Origin: Candidatus Njordarchaeum guaymasense
GTDB taxonomy: Archaea; Asgardarchaeota; Njordarchaeia; Njordarchaeales; Njordarchaeaceae
Length of the DNA: 56,440 nt
Assembly: GCA_030587605.1 (NCBI GenBank)
Contig: JAUQYT010000108.1
Span: 1-56,440, forward strand
Direction: 5' to 3'
The translations under genes and the position numbers were made by a program. Position 1 is the stretch's first letter; the number at the start of each line of letters is the position of its first letter. Below the pieces are notes generated by a model. That model saw nothing but the letters and a program-made list of their open reading frames with translations. It did no database searches and had not been told where the DNA came from. Positions 7,953-16,224 of this stretch are shown one piece after another.

Positions 7953-8645
7953 GTGGACATCGATCTGCGCGAGGTCAACACGAGTTTGGAATCCGAGGAA
8001 AAAACGGATAAAAAAGAAGGCGGGCTCGAGATACACAACGTGTACATCATTGTAGACGGCGTCGTTGTGTTCCACAGAGTATATGGTAGTATCAAGAAGG
8101 ATCCTGCCTTGGTCAGTAGCTTCCTCGGTGCTATAACATCCCTGTCAAGAGAAATAACAGGGCAGGGAATTCTAAAATCGATTGAGATGCCACCCATCAA
8201 GATAAATGCCCTACAAGTCATGGACTCCCCTCAAGTCTTAGTCGCAGTGGCGGCAAGTCATGACTTTCCTAGTTTTGCATTGAATAAAATTCTTGTCAAT
8301 GTCGGTGAGGCCTTCCTTGATAAATTCGCAGACAAAATACTGAACATCGGCATGAGGGACCTCTCAAACATCGTGAAGGGTGATATCCACCAAGCGATCG
8401 TGAAGGGCCTAAGGGAAGTGACCCAGCCATATGATCCCCGCGATCCGAAACACCGAGCTAACGCGTTACTTAAGCACTATACGTCGCCAAAGTATTCTTG
8501 TCCGTGCTATGACGCGAGACTAAGAAGCAAATGTAGGTTGGATCCAGAGACTTTTCGGGTGGCAGATTGTGAAGGGGTGGCCTTCTCCAGTGGGCTTCCT
8601 TGTGCCGGTGCGAGTCAAGAGCTAGCCTCAGAGGAGTCTGAATGA
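7953..8645 (+). CDS. Longin/roadblock-like protein with C-terminal Cys cluster
   Basis: A 230-residue protein. Residues about 25-130 read as alternating strands and helices (VYIIVDGVVVFHRVYG, then a helix, then a VLVAVAASHD strand and a long amphipathic helix), matching the longin/roadblock fold that works with Ras-like GTPases in archaea and eukaryotes. This is pattern recognition, not a proven match. Residues about 175-215 carry a cysteine group (C-P-C, then C, C and C), suggesting a metal site not usual in longins. The GTG at 7953 matches a leaderless start under the TATA box at 7924. A small GTPase occurs 20 kb away; a regulator or adaptor role is inferred. No membrane segment is seen. 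Confidence 0.5.
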   Translation: MDIDLREVNTSLESEEKTDKKEGGLEIHNVYIIVDGVVVFHRVYGSIKKDPALVSSFLGAITSLSREITGQGILKSIEMPPIKINALQVMDSPQVLVAVAASHDFPSFALNKILVNVGEAFLDKFADKILNIGMRDLSNIVKGDIHQAIVKGLREVTQPYDPRDPKHRANALLKHYTSPKYSCPCYDARLRSKCRLDPETFRVADCEGVAFSSGLPCAGASQELASEESE

Positions 8646-8687
8646 ATCGGAAGAAAAGAAGCGTGTTTGAAGCCTAGCTAATATCGC

Positions 8688-8692
8688 TTTTT
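8688..8692 (+). terminator. Oligo-T terminator
   Basis: CGCTTTTTCTTTCC about 45 bases after the stop of the longin-like gene fits an archaeal T-run terminator. Confidence 0.4.
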
Positions 8693-8757
8693 CTTTCCTG
8701 TAGCTGACCTCCGAGGAGGGCCGTAAACGAGGGTCGATTCGTTGTGCGTTAACAAAC

Positions 8758-8767
8758 TTTTTATATC
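8758..8767 (+). promoter_or_regulatory. TATA box of the TIM-barrel enzyme gene
   Basis: TTTTTATATC lies about 120 bases before the ATG at 8884, leaving a leader of about 90 bases that includes AAGGTGG just before the start. Confidence 0.5.
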
Positions 8768-8883
8768 ACGTTCTCGGTTCAATCTGGAATAAAGGTCAAA
8801 GCGAGGAGAACTAGCAGTCATAACCCACGTCGTATCACTCAGCTTGAAATGCTATTACCAGATTCCGGAAAGGTGGACCCGAT

Positions 8884-9762
8884 ATGATAATTGGCACTGA
8901 AGTCGGTAGTTTGATTGACATCGTCGCAAATATCCCAGCGGATAAAGAGGGACTGGAAAGCGTTGATTTTGATCACCTTCGTCTGAGTAGACGTGCTAAG
9001 AAATTGATTGATGCTGGGTTCCGACACGTAGAGATAGCGATCGACACGAGATTTATGGTACCTGGGGTTGCGGACGACACGGTTATCGGTGAGCTTCTTG
9101 AGATAAAAAAAACCAGAGGCGTGTCATACTCCGTTCACCTTCCCTTAATGGACATGAGTTTCCTCAGCTTGAATGAAAGGAGCAGGAAAGCAACGATGGA
9201 GTGCCTTAAAGAATCCATAGAGGCTACTCAGCCCCTTGAAATCACGGGCTACGTTCTTCACACAACCCGGTTCGTTGAAAGTGAGATAGCCAGCCTTCCC
9301 CAGCCGACCTTAATAAAAAGGAGAATCTACAAGTACATCGTGGAAAAGGGAGGTCGAGGGTTATCCGAGCTTATCGATGTCGCAGGCAACCCAAGGAAGA
9401 TACTTATTGAGCCAGACTGCGCGTTACCCTATGACATATTTCTTGATCCGCTTCTAGAAGAGTACGATACAGGGATCTGCTTTGACTACGGTCACTGTGC
9501 TATGTCAAAACAGAACCCATACGACTTCTACGACCACTACATAGACAGGATCCATGAGATCCACTTCCACGACGTTCAAGTGCCATACAGGATAGACCAC
9601 ATACCGCTCGGAGCGGGAACCACAGAGTGGGAAAAATTCATTAAGCACATAGCACAAGGAAAAGTATTCAAAGGGGTTCTCTTGCTCGAGATGATGGAAT
9701 CGGCAGCAATAGCATCACTTCCAAAACTAATCAGAGTACTGGAAGCGCAGAAACAACGGTGA
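8884..9762 (+). CDS. AP-endonuclease-2 type TIM-barrel enzyme, possibly CbiR-like
   Basis: A 292-residue xylose-isomerase-like TIM barrel. Likely metal or substrate residues are H85 (YSVHLPL), H122 (YVLHTT), E-P-D near 178, D-Y-G-H-C near 200 and E-I-H-F-H-D near 223. The family includes sugar-phosphate isomerases and epimerases. The pairing of VHLPL with a YVLH strand and a DHxPLGAG segment recalls CbiR, the cobamide phosphodiesterase, so cobamide remodelling is a second possibility and the UroD-family protein downstream would fit a corrinoid context. The ATG at 8884 follows AAGGTGG by about 7 bases. It converges with purC and stands alone. Confidence 0.7.
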   Translation: MIIGTEVGSLIDIVANIPADKEGLESVDFDHLRLSRRAKKLIDAGFRHVEIAIDTRFMVPGVADDTVIGELLEIKKTRGVSYSVHLPLMDMSFLSLNERSRKATMECLKESIEATQPLEITGYVLHTTRFVESEIASLPQPTLIKRRIYKYIVEKGGRGLSELIDVAGNPRKILIEPDCALPYDIFLDPLLEEYDTGICFDYGHCAMSKQNPYDFYDHYIDRIHEIHFHDVQVPYRIDHIPLGAGTTEWEKFIKHIAQGKVFKGVLLLEMMESAAIASLPKLIRVLEAQKQR

Positions 9763-9837
9763 GCGGAAGTCTTTGATTCCTATGACTTGATGTCAGTCAT
9801 CTTTCTTGGAAAATGGATCCAGTGTGGATAGAAGCAT

Positions 9838-10935
9838 TCAAGCTTTTGCTGTCTTTATTTTCAAGTACGCTTTGTAGTCCTTGATCACTTGTTCGAGCTT
9901 CGGAGCGTCAAATATCCTTGAGCCAGTGAATTCGTTTGCTACCGAGGTGTACATGTTTATCACTATTTTCTTCAGGATTGGATCTATTTTCCTTGGATTG
10001 GACTTGCAGAGAGATTTCCAGTCTTCGATTCCTCTTGATTTTGCTTCCTTCTTTGCCTGTTCTATCTCCTTGTACCATTCTGTTTCTTTGTAGAATTGTC
10101 TTGCCACTTCCTTGCTTACGTGGACATCCTCGTAAGTGAACCTACACTCGTCCAGTGTCCCTATGACATCAACCACGATGATCTCTCTTTTTGGATTGAA
10201 TGCCAGCTCAATTTTTCCATCTTCATTCTTGAGCCTGGCCTTGGAGGCTACCTTCGTAATGACCTTGTCTGTTTTTAGCAGCGTTTCCTTGATTTCTTTG
10301 GTTTCTTCGTCTGTCAGTTTCACAATTTCACTTGCTTCTTTCCAAGTGATGTACCTGTCTCCCATCTCAAGTTTGGTGCTGATGTCAAATACTGGTTTTA
10401 TCAATTGTTCGCCCGGCTTGGGGTAATGATCCAATCCGAGATCTTCTGGCTTCAGTGTTCCTTGGCTTAGACGCTTAAAGATCGATGAGCCTTCGGGTAA
10501 TCCGTTTCTGTAAATGATTTCGAGTGGTATCAAGATGTTTGCTACGTGCGGTGTGTAAATCCTGTAATCATATCTCAGCTCTCCCGAACTAGTGGTGTAC
10601 GGTTTTGGTTTTACCACGTTAACTAAGTCTATTTCCATGATGTTTGCTGGCTCATCTAGATCCCGAGTTCTAACTCCTCTTTCCCCGTTTGGTGTGACTA
10701 GCCCTCTGTAATGTGTTTTGATGCCCGTTTCTTTCTCGAGTTGCTCGAAGCAGTATGCACCCATTATGCACAGTGCTGCACCCTTGCCATTGATCAGGTC
10801 GGGCATCTCACCCCAGTCAAAAACTGAGTACCTATCTGAGAAGAGGAACTCGCCGACACCCATTTTGTCTTTGGTCGGGCCTTTCAAAACCTTAAGGTCT
10901 TTAACGCTTCCCAAGATCCAATTGTCCACCGTCAA
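9838..10935 (-). CDS. purC: Phosphoribosylaminoimidazole-succinocarboxamide synthase (SAICAR synthetase)
   Basis: A 365-residue ATP-dependent ligase of purine synthesis that joins aspartate to CAIR. The N-terminal ATP-grasp-like half shows GSVKDLKV and FLFSDRYSVFDWG; the conserved catalytic part is YDYRIYTPHVANILIPLEIIYRNGLPEGS followed by DISTKLE and LAFNPKREIIVVDVIGTLDE, close to the usual PurC order. Length is at the long end because of a C-terminal helical extension. The frame starts at TTG 10935 with no ribosome site; GTG 10929 is an alternative. A TATA box at 10974-10982 drives it. No other purine gene is adjacent. Confidence 0.9.
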   Translation of the reverse strand: MTVDNWILGSVKDLKVLKGPTKDKMGVGEFLFSDRYSVFDWGEMPDLINGKGAALCIMGAYCFEQLEKETGIKTHYRGLVTPNGERGVRTRDLDEPANIMEIDLVNVVKPKPYTTSSGELRYDYRIYTPHVANILIPLEIIYRNGLPEGSSIFKRLSQGTLKPEDLGLDHYPKPGEQLIKPVFDISTKLEMGDRYITWKEASEIVKLTDEETKEIKETLLKTDKVITKVASKARLKNEDGKIELAFNPKREIIVVDVIGTLDECRFTYEDVHVSKEVARQFYKETEWYKEIEQAKKEAKSRGIEDWKSLCKSNPRKIDPILKKIVINMYTSVANEFTGSRIFDAPKLEQVIKDYKAYLKIKTAKA

Positions 10936-10973
10936 AGCGATTCACTGTTAGTACTGAGTTACAACAATTATCA

Positions 10974-10982
10974 GTATATAAG
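10974..10982 (-). promoter_or_regulatory. TATA box of purC
   Basis: On the minus strand the box reads CTTATATACT, about 40 bases before the purC start, giving a very short leader. Confidence 0.55.
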
Positions 10983-11150
10983 CTTGATTTAGCGAAACCT
11001 TGTTTGACGCTTCACTCTCTTACCCTGCAGATCTTTTTCTGATTTTTCACTCGAAGTGAATTCAACAGGCGGGAAAGGATAAATAAATGTGAATGACAAA
11101 CCATTGGATGAAATAGATGGTGGGTATTCCCATGAGCGATGTGATGTGAC

Positions 11151-11861
11151 TTGTCTGAGAGCCCGAGCGACGGCGGTTCGAGTGTCTTGTACAGATTTCA
11201 CCACTACAAAATAGATTTGATCCTCTTCATTGTACTCTTTGTAGTCTTGGGCTTCATCTTCGTGGGACTTATCGGAGGGGCCCTGAAAGAGATCGGGTTT
11301 AGCTGGAATGTTGCGATGCTCATTCTGTTGGGTTCACTGTTTGGGTCTTGGATGAACATACCGATAAAGAAGGTCTCTACCAGCAGGGAAACAGTAACGC
11401 AGCAATACGTTGAGTTTTTCGGGATTGTCTTCCGTGTTCCTGCCAGAACCCGGGCTAAGGCACCGACAACGGTAGCGATTAACGTCGGAGGAGCCTTGAT
11501 CCCCATAATCATCTCGATCTACCTTTTCTTCAAAGTCCCTCCGCTGATCCAGTTCGCTTTGGTTCCGATCATCCTAGTCTCCGCAATAATGTATCTAGTA
11601 GCGCGTCCCGTCAAGGGGCTGGGGATCGCTGCACCAGCCCTTGTCGCACCTCTTGCAGCAGCTGGACTGGCAATCCTGATCGCGCAACCATACGCACCCT
11701 ATGCAGCATATGTCAGTGGCGTACTTGGCACTTTGATCGGAGCCGACATCGCGCACCTGAAGGACGTATTTAAGACCGGACCCAAAATAGCGGCCATTGG
11801 CGGCGCTGGAACATTCGACGGAATTTTCCTTTCAGGGATCTTAGCAGCCATTCTTGCCTGA
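11151..11861 (+). CDS. DUF1614 integral membrane protein
   Basis: A 236-residue membrane protein of DUF1614, function unknown. The sequence shows about seven hydrophobic segments and the family hallmarks: FGSWMNIPIKK near residue 70, TVAINVGGALIPIIIS near 115, and GADIAHLKDVFK followed by IGGAGTFDGIFLSGILA at the end. The frame begins at TTG 11151; a tiny open frame (ATG 11131 to TGA) lies just before it, and a second TTG follows 13 codons later, so the start is uncertain. A TATA-like AGGATAAATAAATG lies near 11080. The UroD-family gene follows after about 50 bases and may be co-transcribed. Confidence 0.82.
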   Translation: MSESPSDGGSSVLYRFHHYKIDLILFIVLFVVLGFIFVGLIGGALKEIGFSWNVAMLILLGSLFGSWMNIPIKKVSTSRETVTQQYVEFFGIVFRVPARTRAKAPTTVAINVGGALIPIIISIYLFFKVPPLIQFALVPIILVSAIMYLVARPVKGLGIAAPALVAPLAAAGLAILIAQPYAPYAAYVSGVLGTLIGADIAHLKDVFKTGPKIAAIGGAGTFDGIFLSGILAAILA

Positions 11862-11912
11862 AGTCGACTCAAGCAATATTCATGCAACGCGTGAAGGGAG
11901 ACACGAGGCTCT

Positions 11913-13076
11913 TTGTGTCCAATGAGTTCGAAGGAAAGGATGCTGACTGCCTTCAGACTGGAAGAGCCAGACATGATCCCTGTCTCTCCTGACGTGTCAA
12001 ACATGTTCCCTTGCAAGTATACGTGGAAGCCTTTCTGGCAAGTTTACTTGGCTAGCGACCCACCCCTCTGGAGAGCTTACCTTGAGCTTCTTAAGTTGTT
12101 CAAATTTGACGGTTGGGTTGACGCCTCTCAATCAATGTTCGACTTAATTAAACTGAACGAGAATCTGAAGATGAAAGTTGACTTCACAGATGTTGATCCG
12201 GCTAAAAAGGTGGATGTGAAAGCTACTATCCAAACCTCGAAAGGCGAATTGACGACCGTGATGAGATTTCCCAAGAGTGAACCACCGTGGACAATCAAGG
12301 GACTGGTTGAGAACCCGGAAGAGGACTTCGAGAAACTGAAGGAACTCGTCTGGGATCCATGGAAGAGAAAAAAAGCAACATTCCAAGAGATCTACAAGAG
12401 TGTTGGGAACCTAGGAGCCGTGTTCGACGGCATTCCCATTTTCTCGGAATTCTGGCATGCCGTAAGAGGAAAAACAGAGAAAGAAATAATGGATCACTAC
12501 ATGTACCCCGATCTGATGAAAGAGATTCTAAAGATTCTTATCGACCTTTTGAAGGAACACGTTCGCGCAGCATGTACGCTTCTCAATCCAGATGAAGTCG
12601 TTGTAGGCGGATCATGCTCTTCCCTCTCGGTTTCCTCACCCAAGATCTTCAGGGAGTTCAACCTCCCCATTATCAAAGAAGTCGCGAGAGTATGCAGGGA
12701 GTACGGTATTCCGTCTCATCTTCACGTTTGTGGAAGATCAAGATTAATAGTGGACATGGTTGCCGACACCGACCTTAACGTCATCGAGCCTCTGGAGCGG
12801 CCACCATCAGGAGACGTGAACCTCGCAGAGGTGAAAGAGAAGTACGGGCGAAAAATGTGCCTCAAGGGCAACGTTCACACAATTGACACAATGCTTAATG
12901 GAACAGAGAAGACCGTGGAGGAGGAAGTCAAGAGATGCATAAGGGACGCCGGCGAAGGAGGCGGATACGTGCTGAGCACAGGGGACCAAGTTCCTCACAT
13001 GACGCCGGAAAAGAATTTCAAAGCACTCATCGCGTCTGGCAGAAAATGGGGCAAGTATCCCCTAAACATCACCTGA
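11913..13076 (+). CDS. Uroporphyrinogen decarboxylase family protein (MtaA/CmuA-type methyltransferase-like)
   Basis: A 387-residue UroD-fold protein. Archaeal members mostly move methyl groups between corrinoid proteins and coenzymes. The opening SSKERMLTAFRLEEPDMIPV is typical of that branch, and H-V-C-G near residue 272 is the zinc-binding HxC of MtaA/MtbA. The third ligand, a Cys in the C-terminal GCG-like loop, is replaced here by Asp in LSTGDQVP, a variant of this subfamily. It lacks the N-terminal pattern expected of true HemE. The frame opens at TTG 11913; ATG 11922 is an alternative. No corrinoid-protein gene is next to it, so the methyl donor is unknown. It converges with the alcohol dehydrogenase gene. 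Confidence 0.8.
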   Translation: MCPMSSKERMLTAFRLEEPDMIPVSPDVSNMFPCKYTWKPFWQVYLASDPPLWRAYLELLKLFKFDGWVDASQSMFDLIKLNENLKMKVDFTDVDPAKKVDVKATIQTSKGELTTVMRFPKSEPPWTIKGLVENPEEDFEKLKELVWDPWKRKKATFQEIYKSVGNLGAVFDGIPIFSEFWHAVRGKTEKEIMDHYMYPDLMKEILKILIDLLKEHVRAACTLLNPDEVVVGGSCSSLSVSSPKIFREFNLPIIKEVARVCREYGIPSHLHVCGRSRLIVDMVADTDLNVIEPLERPPSGDVNLAEVKEKYGRKMCLKGNVHTIDTMLNGTEKTVEEEVKRCIRDAGEGGGYVLSTGDQVPHMTPEKNFKALIASGRKWGKYPLNIT

Positions 13077-13131
13077 GATAGAAAAGCCGTCGCAATGCGC
13101 GCAATGTCCTCCACATTTTATTCTTCTGGGC

Positions 13132-14184
13132 CTAAGGGGGTATTATCGCAACTTTGACCGCTTCCCCCGCCTCCATCAGCTTTAGCGCATCTACAACATC
13201 TTTCAGAGGCATTTCATGGGTTATTATGGCACCTGTATCTATGGCTCCGCACTCAAGTAACCTGAGAGCCTTCTCGACGTAGAGCGGAGTGTGATGAAAG
13301 ACCCCCTTAATTGTCAGCTCCTCATAGTGAAACCTTCTGGTATCTATGCTTACCTTCGTTCCTCCCGGCGCTCCTCCAAATAGTACTGTGAGTCCTGCTT
13401 TCCTAGTCATTTCGACTGCCGCCTCCCACGTTTTTGGCTGTCCGACTGCCTCTATCACCACGTCTGCTCCTCTACCATCTGTGAGGTCACTTACCTTCGC
13501 AACTTGATCCTCATTTTGGCCATTGATTATGAAATCTGCTCCAAGCGCTTTAGCTGTCTCCAAGCGCTTCTGTGAAAGGTCTGTAACAATGATCTTACAC
13601 GAGCCGCTTCGCTTGATAAGCTGAAGTAGCATGAGACCTATAGGACCAGCGCCTATTACTGCCACAGTGTCGCCTAGACCAATCTCTGCGGCTTCCGTAC
13701 CGTGAACCACACATGCAAGTGGTTCAACCAAGGCTGCGTCTTTGAAGGAGAGGCGGGGCGGGATCTCGTACGTATTCTGGCGCACTATATGCTCGGGAAC
13801 GCGAATGTATTCGGAGTATGCGCCGTTAATGAGGTTCTCGTTCAGGTGTTCGCAGAGGTTCTGACGTCCCCTCTTGCAGTAGAAGCACGTGTTGCATGGC
13901 GCTGAGTTGGCTGCAACTACCCGCATCCCTTTCTTGAACCCTTCAACATCTTCGCCAACCTTCTCAACGACGCCAGCGAATTCGTGACCTAGGACCATGG
14001 GAACCCTCTGCACTATTACGGGGTGCCCTCTCTTGAAGGTTTTCAGATCGGTGCCGCAAGTGAGCGCGACTTTTACCTTAACGAGAAGATCTCCGGGACC
14101 GATCTCAGGTATGTTCGTCTCCTCGTACCTCATCTCATTTGGTCCGTAGTACATGGCTGCTTTCATCTTGCCTCTTCTACTCAA
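13132..14184 (-). CDS. Zinc-dependent medium-chain alcohol/polyol dehydrogenase
   Basis: A 350-residue MDR dehydrogenase resembling threonine 3-dehydrogenase and sorbitol dehydrogenase. Catalytic zinc ligands are Cys38 (CGTD), His and Glu in GHEFAG, and Glu in the ALVEPLACVVHG segment. The structural zinc lobe C-x2-C-x2-C-x7-C is complete (CNTCFYCKRGRQNLC). The NAD(P) site is GAGPIG in the Rossmann half, with D at the end of strand 2 (VTDLS), favouring NAD. TTG 14184 opens the frame; ATG 14166, preceded by AGAGG, is the more usual MKAAMYYG start. It faces away from a long spacer that holds several promoter-like sites. Confidence 0.88.
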   Translation of the reverse strand: MSRRGKMKAAMYYGPNEMRYEETNIPEIGPGDLLVKVKVALTCGTDLKTFKRGHPVIVQRVPMVLGHEFAGVVEKVGEDVEGFKKGMRVVAANSAPCNTCFYCKRGRQNLCEHLNENLINGAYSEYIRVPEHIVRQNTYEIPPRLSFKDAALVEPLACVVHGTEAAEIGLGDTVAVIGAGPIGLMLLQLIKRSGSCKIIVTDLSQKRLETAKALGADFIINGQNEDQVAKVSDLTDGRGADVVIEAVGQPKTWEAAVEMTRKAGLTVLFGGAPGGTKVSIDTRRFHYEELTIKGVFHHTPLYVEKALRLLECGAIDTGAIITHEMPLKDVVDALKLMEAGEAVKVAIIPP

Positions 14185-14683
14185 AGTCTTCCGCCCCTCA
14201 GAAACTCCTTAGACGTCAATAAAAAACAAAGCGAGAGTGAATAGAGTCTAGCTGCGATGTTGGTGTTTGAGACTTGTCTCTAATATAATTTCCAAGAACC
14301 TTTTTAAAGGCTCCTAGTTACGAAAGAACGTCTCATCCGACTGTAATAGCAGAGCACGCCCTTGTCCAAAGCCGAATGCTCCCAAAAGAAAACAGTATAC
14401 CGTTGAGGGATGGAATGGGAATTGGACTTCTACATGATCAGGGAAATGGATAGGGAATATGTCAATGCGTAGCTTCAAACTCATTTCCTCTTGAACAGAC
14501 ATCAACAAGATAAGAGTTTGTTCTCGACCCTCAACTATTTAAAGAGGGGCGATTTCTATTACCTAGCTGAAAACTCTGCTAAATCTTGGAAACGATTTAG
14601 GTGTAGAGAGGGAAAAACCAGTTTAGTTGCTTGGTGAAAAAGAAGAGAGAGTTTCCGCGTCTGTGGAGAGGTGAAAAATCAAT
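14185..14683. other. Spacer with promoters and a leader hairpin
   Basis: A 500-base spacer between divergent dehydrogenase genes. It holds CCTTTTTAAAGG (14299-14310, symmetric, probably serving the minus-strand gene), CTATTTAAAG (about 14533-14542, plus strand), a perfect 7-bp inverted repeat (14579-14600) and a 20-codon frame at 14410. No convincing protein gene is seen; an RNA gene between the two TATA sites is possible. Confidence 0.4.
14579..14600 (+). repeat. Inverted repeat in the SDR leader
   Basis: CTAAATC and GATTTAG are perfect complements separated by 8 bases. The repeat lies about 45 bases after the TATA box and 84 bases before the SDR start, so it would form a hairpin in the leader or act as an operator. 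Confidence 0.5.
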
Positions 14684-15490
14684 ATGGGAAGGCTAAGTGG
14701 AAAAGTTGCAATAATAACTGGAGCAGCTCGAGGAATCGGTCAAGCAACGGCTGAACTCTTCGCCAATGAAGGCGCAGACATAGTCGTAGCAGACCTAGCT
14801 GACGGAACCGAAACTGTGAACAAGGTCAAGGCTGCTGGAAGAAAGGCAATATACGTCAAGTGTGATGTCTCGAAGGCTGACGAAGTCAATAAGATGGCTG
14901 AGGCAGCAGTAAAAGAATTCAAGAAAGTAGACGTCCTGATCAACAACGCTGGCGTACTACGTGACAAGACAATGTGGAACATGACATCAGAAGAATGGGA
15001 TCTCGTTCTAAACGTCAACCTTAAAGGCTGCTGGAACTGCATGAGGGCCTTTGTGCCTGCTTGGCGTGCTAAAGCTAAGGAGGACAAGAGCTTCAAGGCA
15101 AAGATAGTTAGTGTAACGTCAACCTCAGGTACGCACGGAAACTTCGGACAGTCAAACTACGCAGCAGCGAAGTCTGGGATCATAGGCCTAACCAAGACAG
15201 CCGCCAAGGAGTTGGCAACAAGCAACGTCTACGCGAACTGTGTAGCGCTGGGGTTCGTTGAGACAGACATGACGAAAGAGACTATGCTTTCTATTGGAGC
15301 TAAAACTCCCGAAGATGGTTTCAAGATGTACAAGGCAGGGGAGATTGGAGCGGGGCGCAACGGGATAATCGCAAACCAGTTTCCAGCAAAGCCTATCGAG
15401 GCAGCGAAGGTCATACTATTCTTGGCCTGCGATGACTCAGACCTGATAAACGGACAATTAATCGAAGCTACGGCAGGATGGAAGATGTAG
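14684..15490 (+). CDS. Short-chain dehydrogenase/reductase (FabG-like)
   Basis: A 268-residue classical SDR. The NAD(P) motif is TGAARGIG (residues 12-19), NNAG is at 87-90 and the active-site Ser146/148-Tyr159-Lys163 set is present (SNYAAAKSG). It would reduce or oxidise a 3-oxoacyl or 3-hydroxyacyl thioester or another secondary alcohol. Aspartate at the end of strand 2 (VVADLAD) favours NAD(H). The ATG at 14684 follows GGAGAGGTG by about 10 bases. The C-terminal part is slightly longer than in FabG, with a SIGAKTPEDGFKMYKAGEIG insert. A T-run terminator follows. Acyl-CoA genes nearby support a fatty-acid role, an inference. Confidence 0.88.
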   Translation: MGRLSGKVAIITGAARGIGQATAELFANEGADIVVADLADGTETVNKVKAAGRKAIYVKCDVSKADEVNKMAEAAVKEFKKVDVLINNAGVLRDKTMWNMTSEEWDLVLNVNLKGCWNCMRAFVPAWRAKAKEDKSFKAKIVSVTSTSGTHGNFGQSNYAAAKSGIIGLTKTAAKELATSNVYANCVALGFVETDMTKETMLSIGAKTPEDGFKMYKAGEIGAGRNGIIANQFPAKPIEAAKVILFLACDDSDLINGQLIEATAGWKM

Positions 15491-15827
15491 ATAAGTCGAC
15501 TGGCAACTGAGACAGATTACTCGAGGCCTTCGAGAGCAAGATAGCAGCTCCACCTTTCCTTCTTTTTTAGACATCAAATGCAGGCATACTGGATCATTAC
15601 TTCTGAGCAGCAACTTATGATATCGTGAGACTTCGTGGCTTCAAGAAAGGTAAATTACAGATTTCTAATCTTGGCAACGGATAATATTATTAGGCACGAA
15701 GTACACAAATCAAGTAATGCACTGCACGCAGCGATATCCAGACAATCCTCACAGAGACGAGGGCTCCAGAGAAACATTTATGCGTAGTGCAAGAATGTCG
15801 AACAAAAGGTTCCGAGAGGGTTAAGAA
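15491..15827. other. Spacer between SDR and the lysine-rich peptide gene
   Basis: A 337-base stretch with a T-run (15563-15568) that fits SDR transcript termination, an AT-rich palindromic patch TAATATTATTA near 15683, and the TATA-like AACATTTATG near 15774 that would serve the small gene at 15828. I see no other gene. Confidence 0.4.
15563..15568 (+). terminator. Oligo-T terminator after SDR
   Basis: CCTTCTTTTTTAG about 70 bases after the SDR stop is a typical archaeal T-rich terminator. Confidence 0.45.
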
Positions 15828-15926
15828 ATGTCAAAGAAGAAGAAGGCAAAGGCAAGTAAGAAGCCAGCAAAGAAGACTGAGAAGAAGAAGGAAGGATGGT
15901 TCGCCAGACACTTCGGAGAGCACTAA
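15828..15926 (+). CDS. Small lysine-rich protein, 32 residues
   Basis: A 32-codon frame from ATG 15828 to TAA. GAGAGGG ends 7 bases before the ATG, an ideal ribosome site, and AACATTTATG about 50 bases upstream can act as TATA box. The product starts MSKKKKAKASKKPAKK, with about half of all residues Lys, and ends EGWFARHFGEH, an aromatic, amphipathic tail. The basic half could bind nucleic acid or the ribosome, and the tail could be a docking peptide. Isolated between transcripts. No family recognised; the strong ribosome site and codon pattern are the main support. Confidence 0.6.
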   Translation: MSKKKKAKASKKPAKKTEKKKEGWFARHFGEH

Positions 15927-16224
15927 GGAATAACACCAATATCAGCTATCGTTTCAAGTCTAGAAGAGACGACGAGCGGATAAGTGGGAGGTCCCTGGCT
16001 AGGAGTCAGAAAACAACTTCGAGATAAGGCACTCGCTGAGAACTTCCTTCCTGTTATTTCATATCTTTTCATTTCATCCTTTTTTGGTTCTGATCAGAGC
16101 TATCAGTCAATTAATCCCTCTAAGTCAGAGGATATTGTTGTGCATCTCCAACACTCGTTTTCCTAATTACCTCATACTAGCAAGGTAAAAATAGTACTTC
16201 ATCTAGACTGATGGCAAAGAACGA
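15927..16224. other. Spacer before acyl-CoA synthetase
   Basis: About 300 bases. It contains a T-rich stretch CATCCTTTTTTGG (near 16080) that could end the small upstream transcript. A 60-codon frame here has no ribosome site and I do not regard it as a gene. A 28-codon frame from ATG 16211 overlaps the start of the synthetase gene. Confidence 0.35.

Noticed and set aside
7942..8055. 37-codon frame from ATG 7942 overlapping the longin-like gene start
   Set aside because: AGGAG precedes it, but the TATA spacing puts transcription start after this ATG and the product has no family features.
14410..14472. 20-codon frame in the SDR upstream spacer
   Set aside because: The GAGGG directly abuts the ATG, too close for a ribosome site, and there is no other support.
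15984..16166. 60-codon frame before the acyl-CoA synthetase gene
   Set aside because: No ribosome site and low-complexity hydrophobic/Ser content typical of chance frames.
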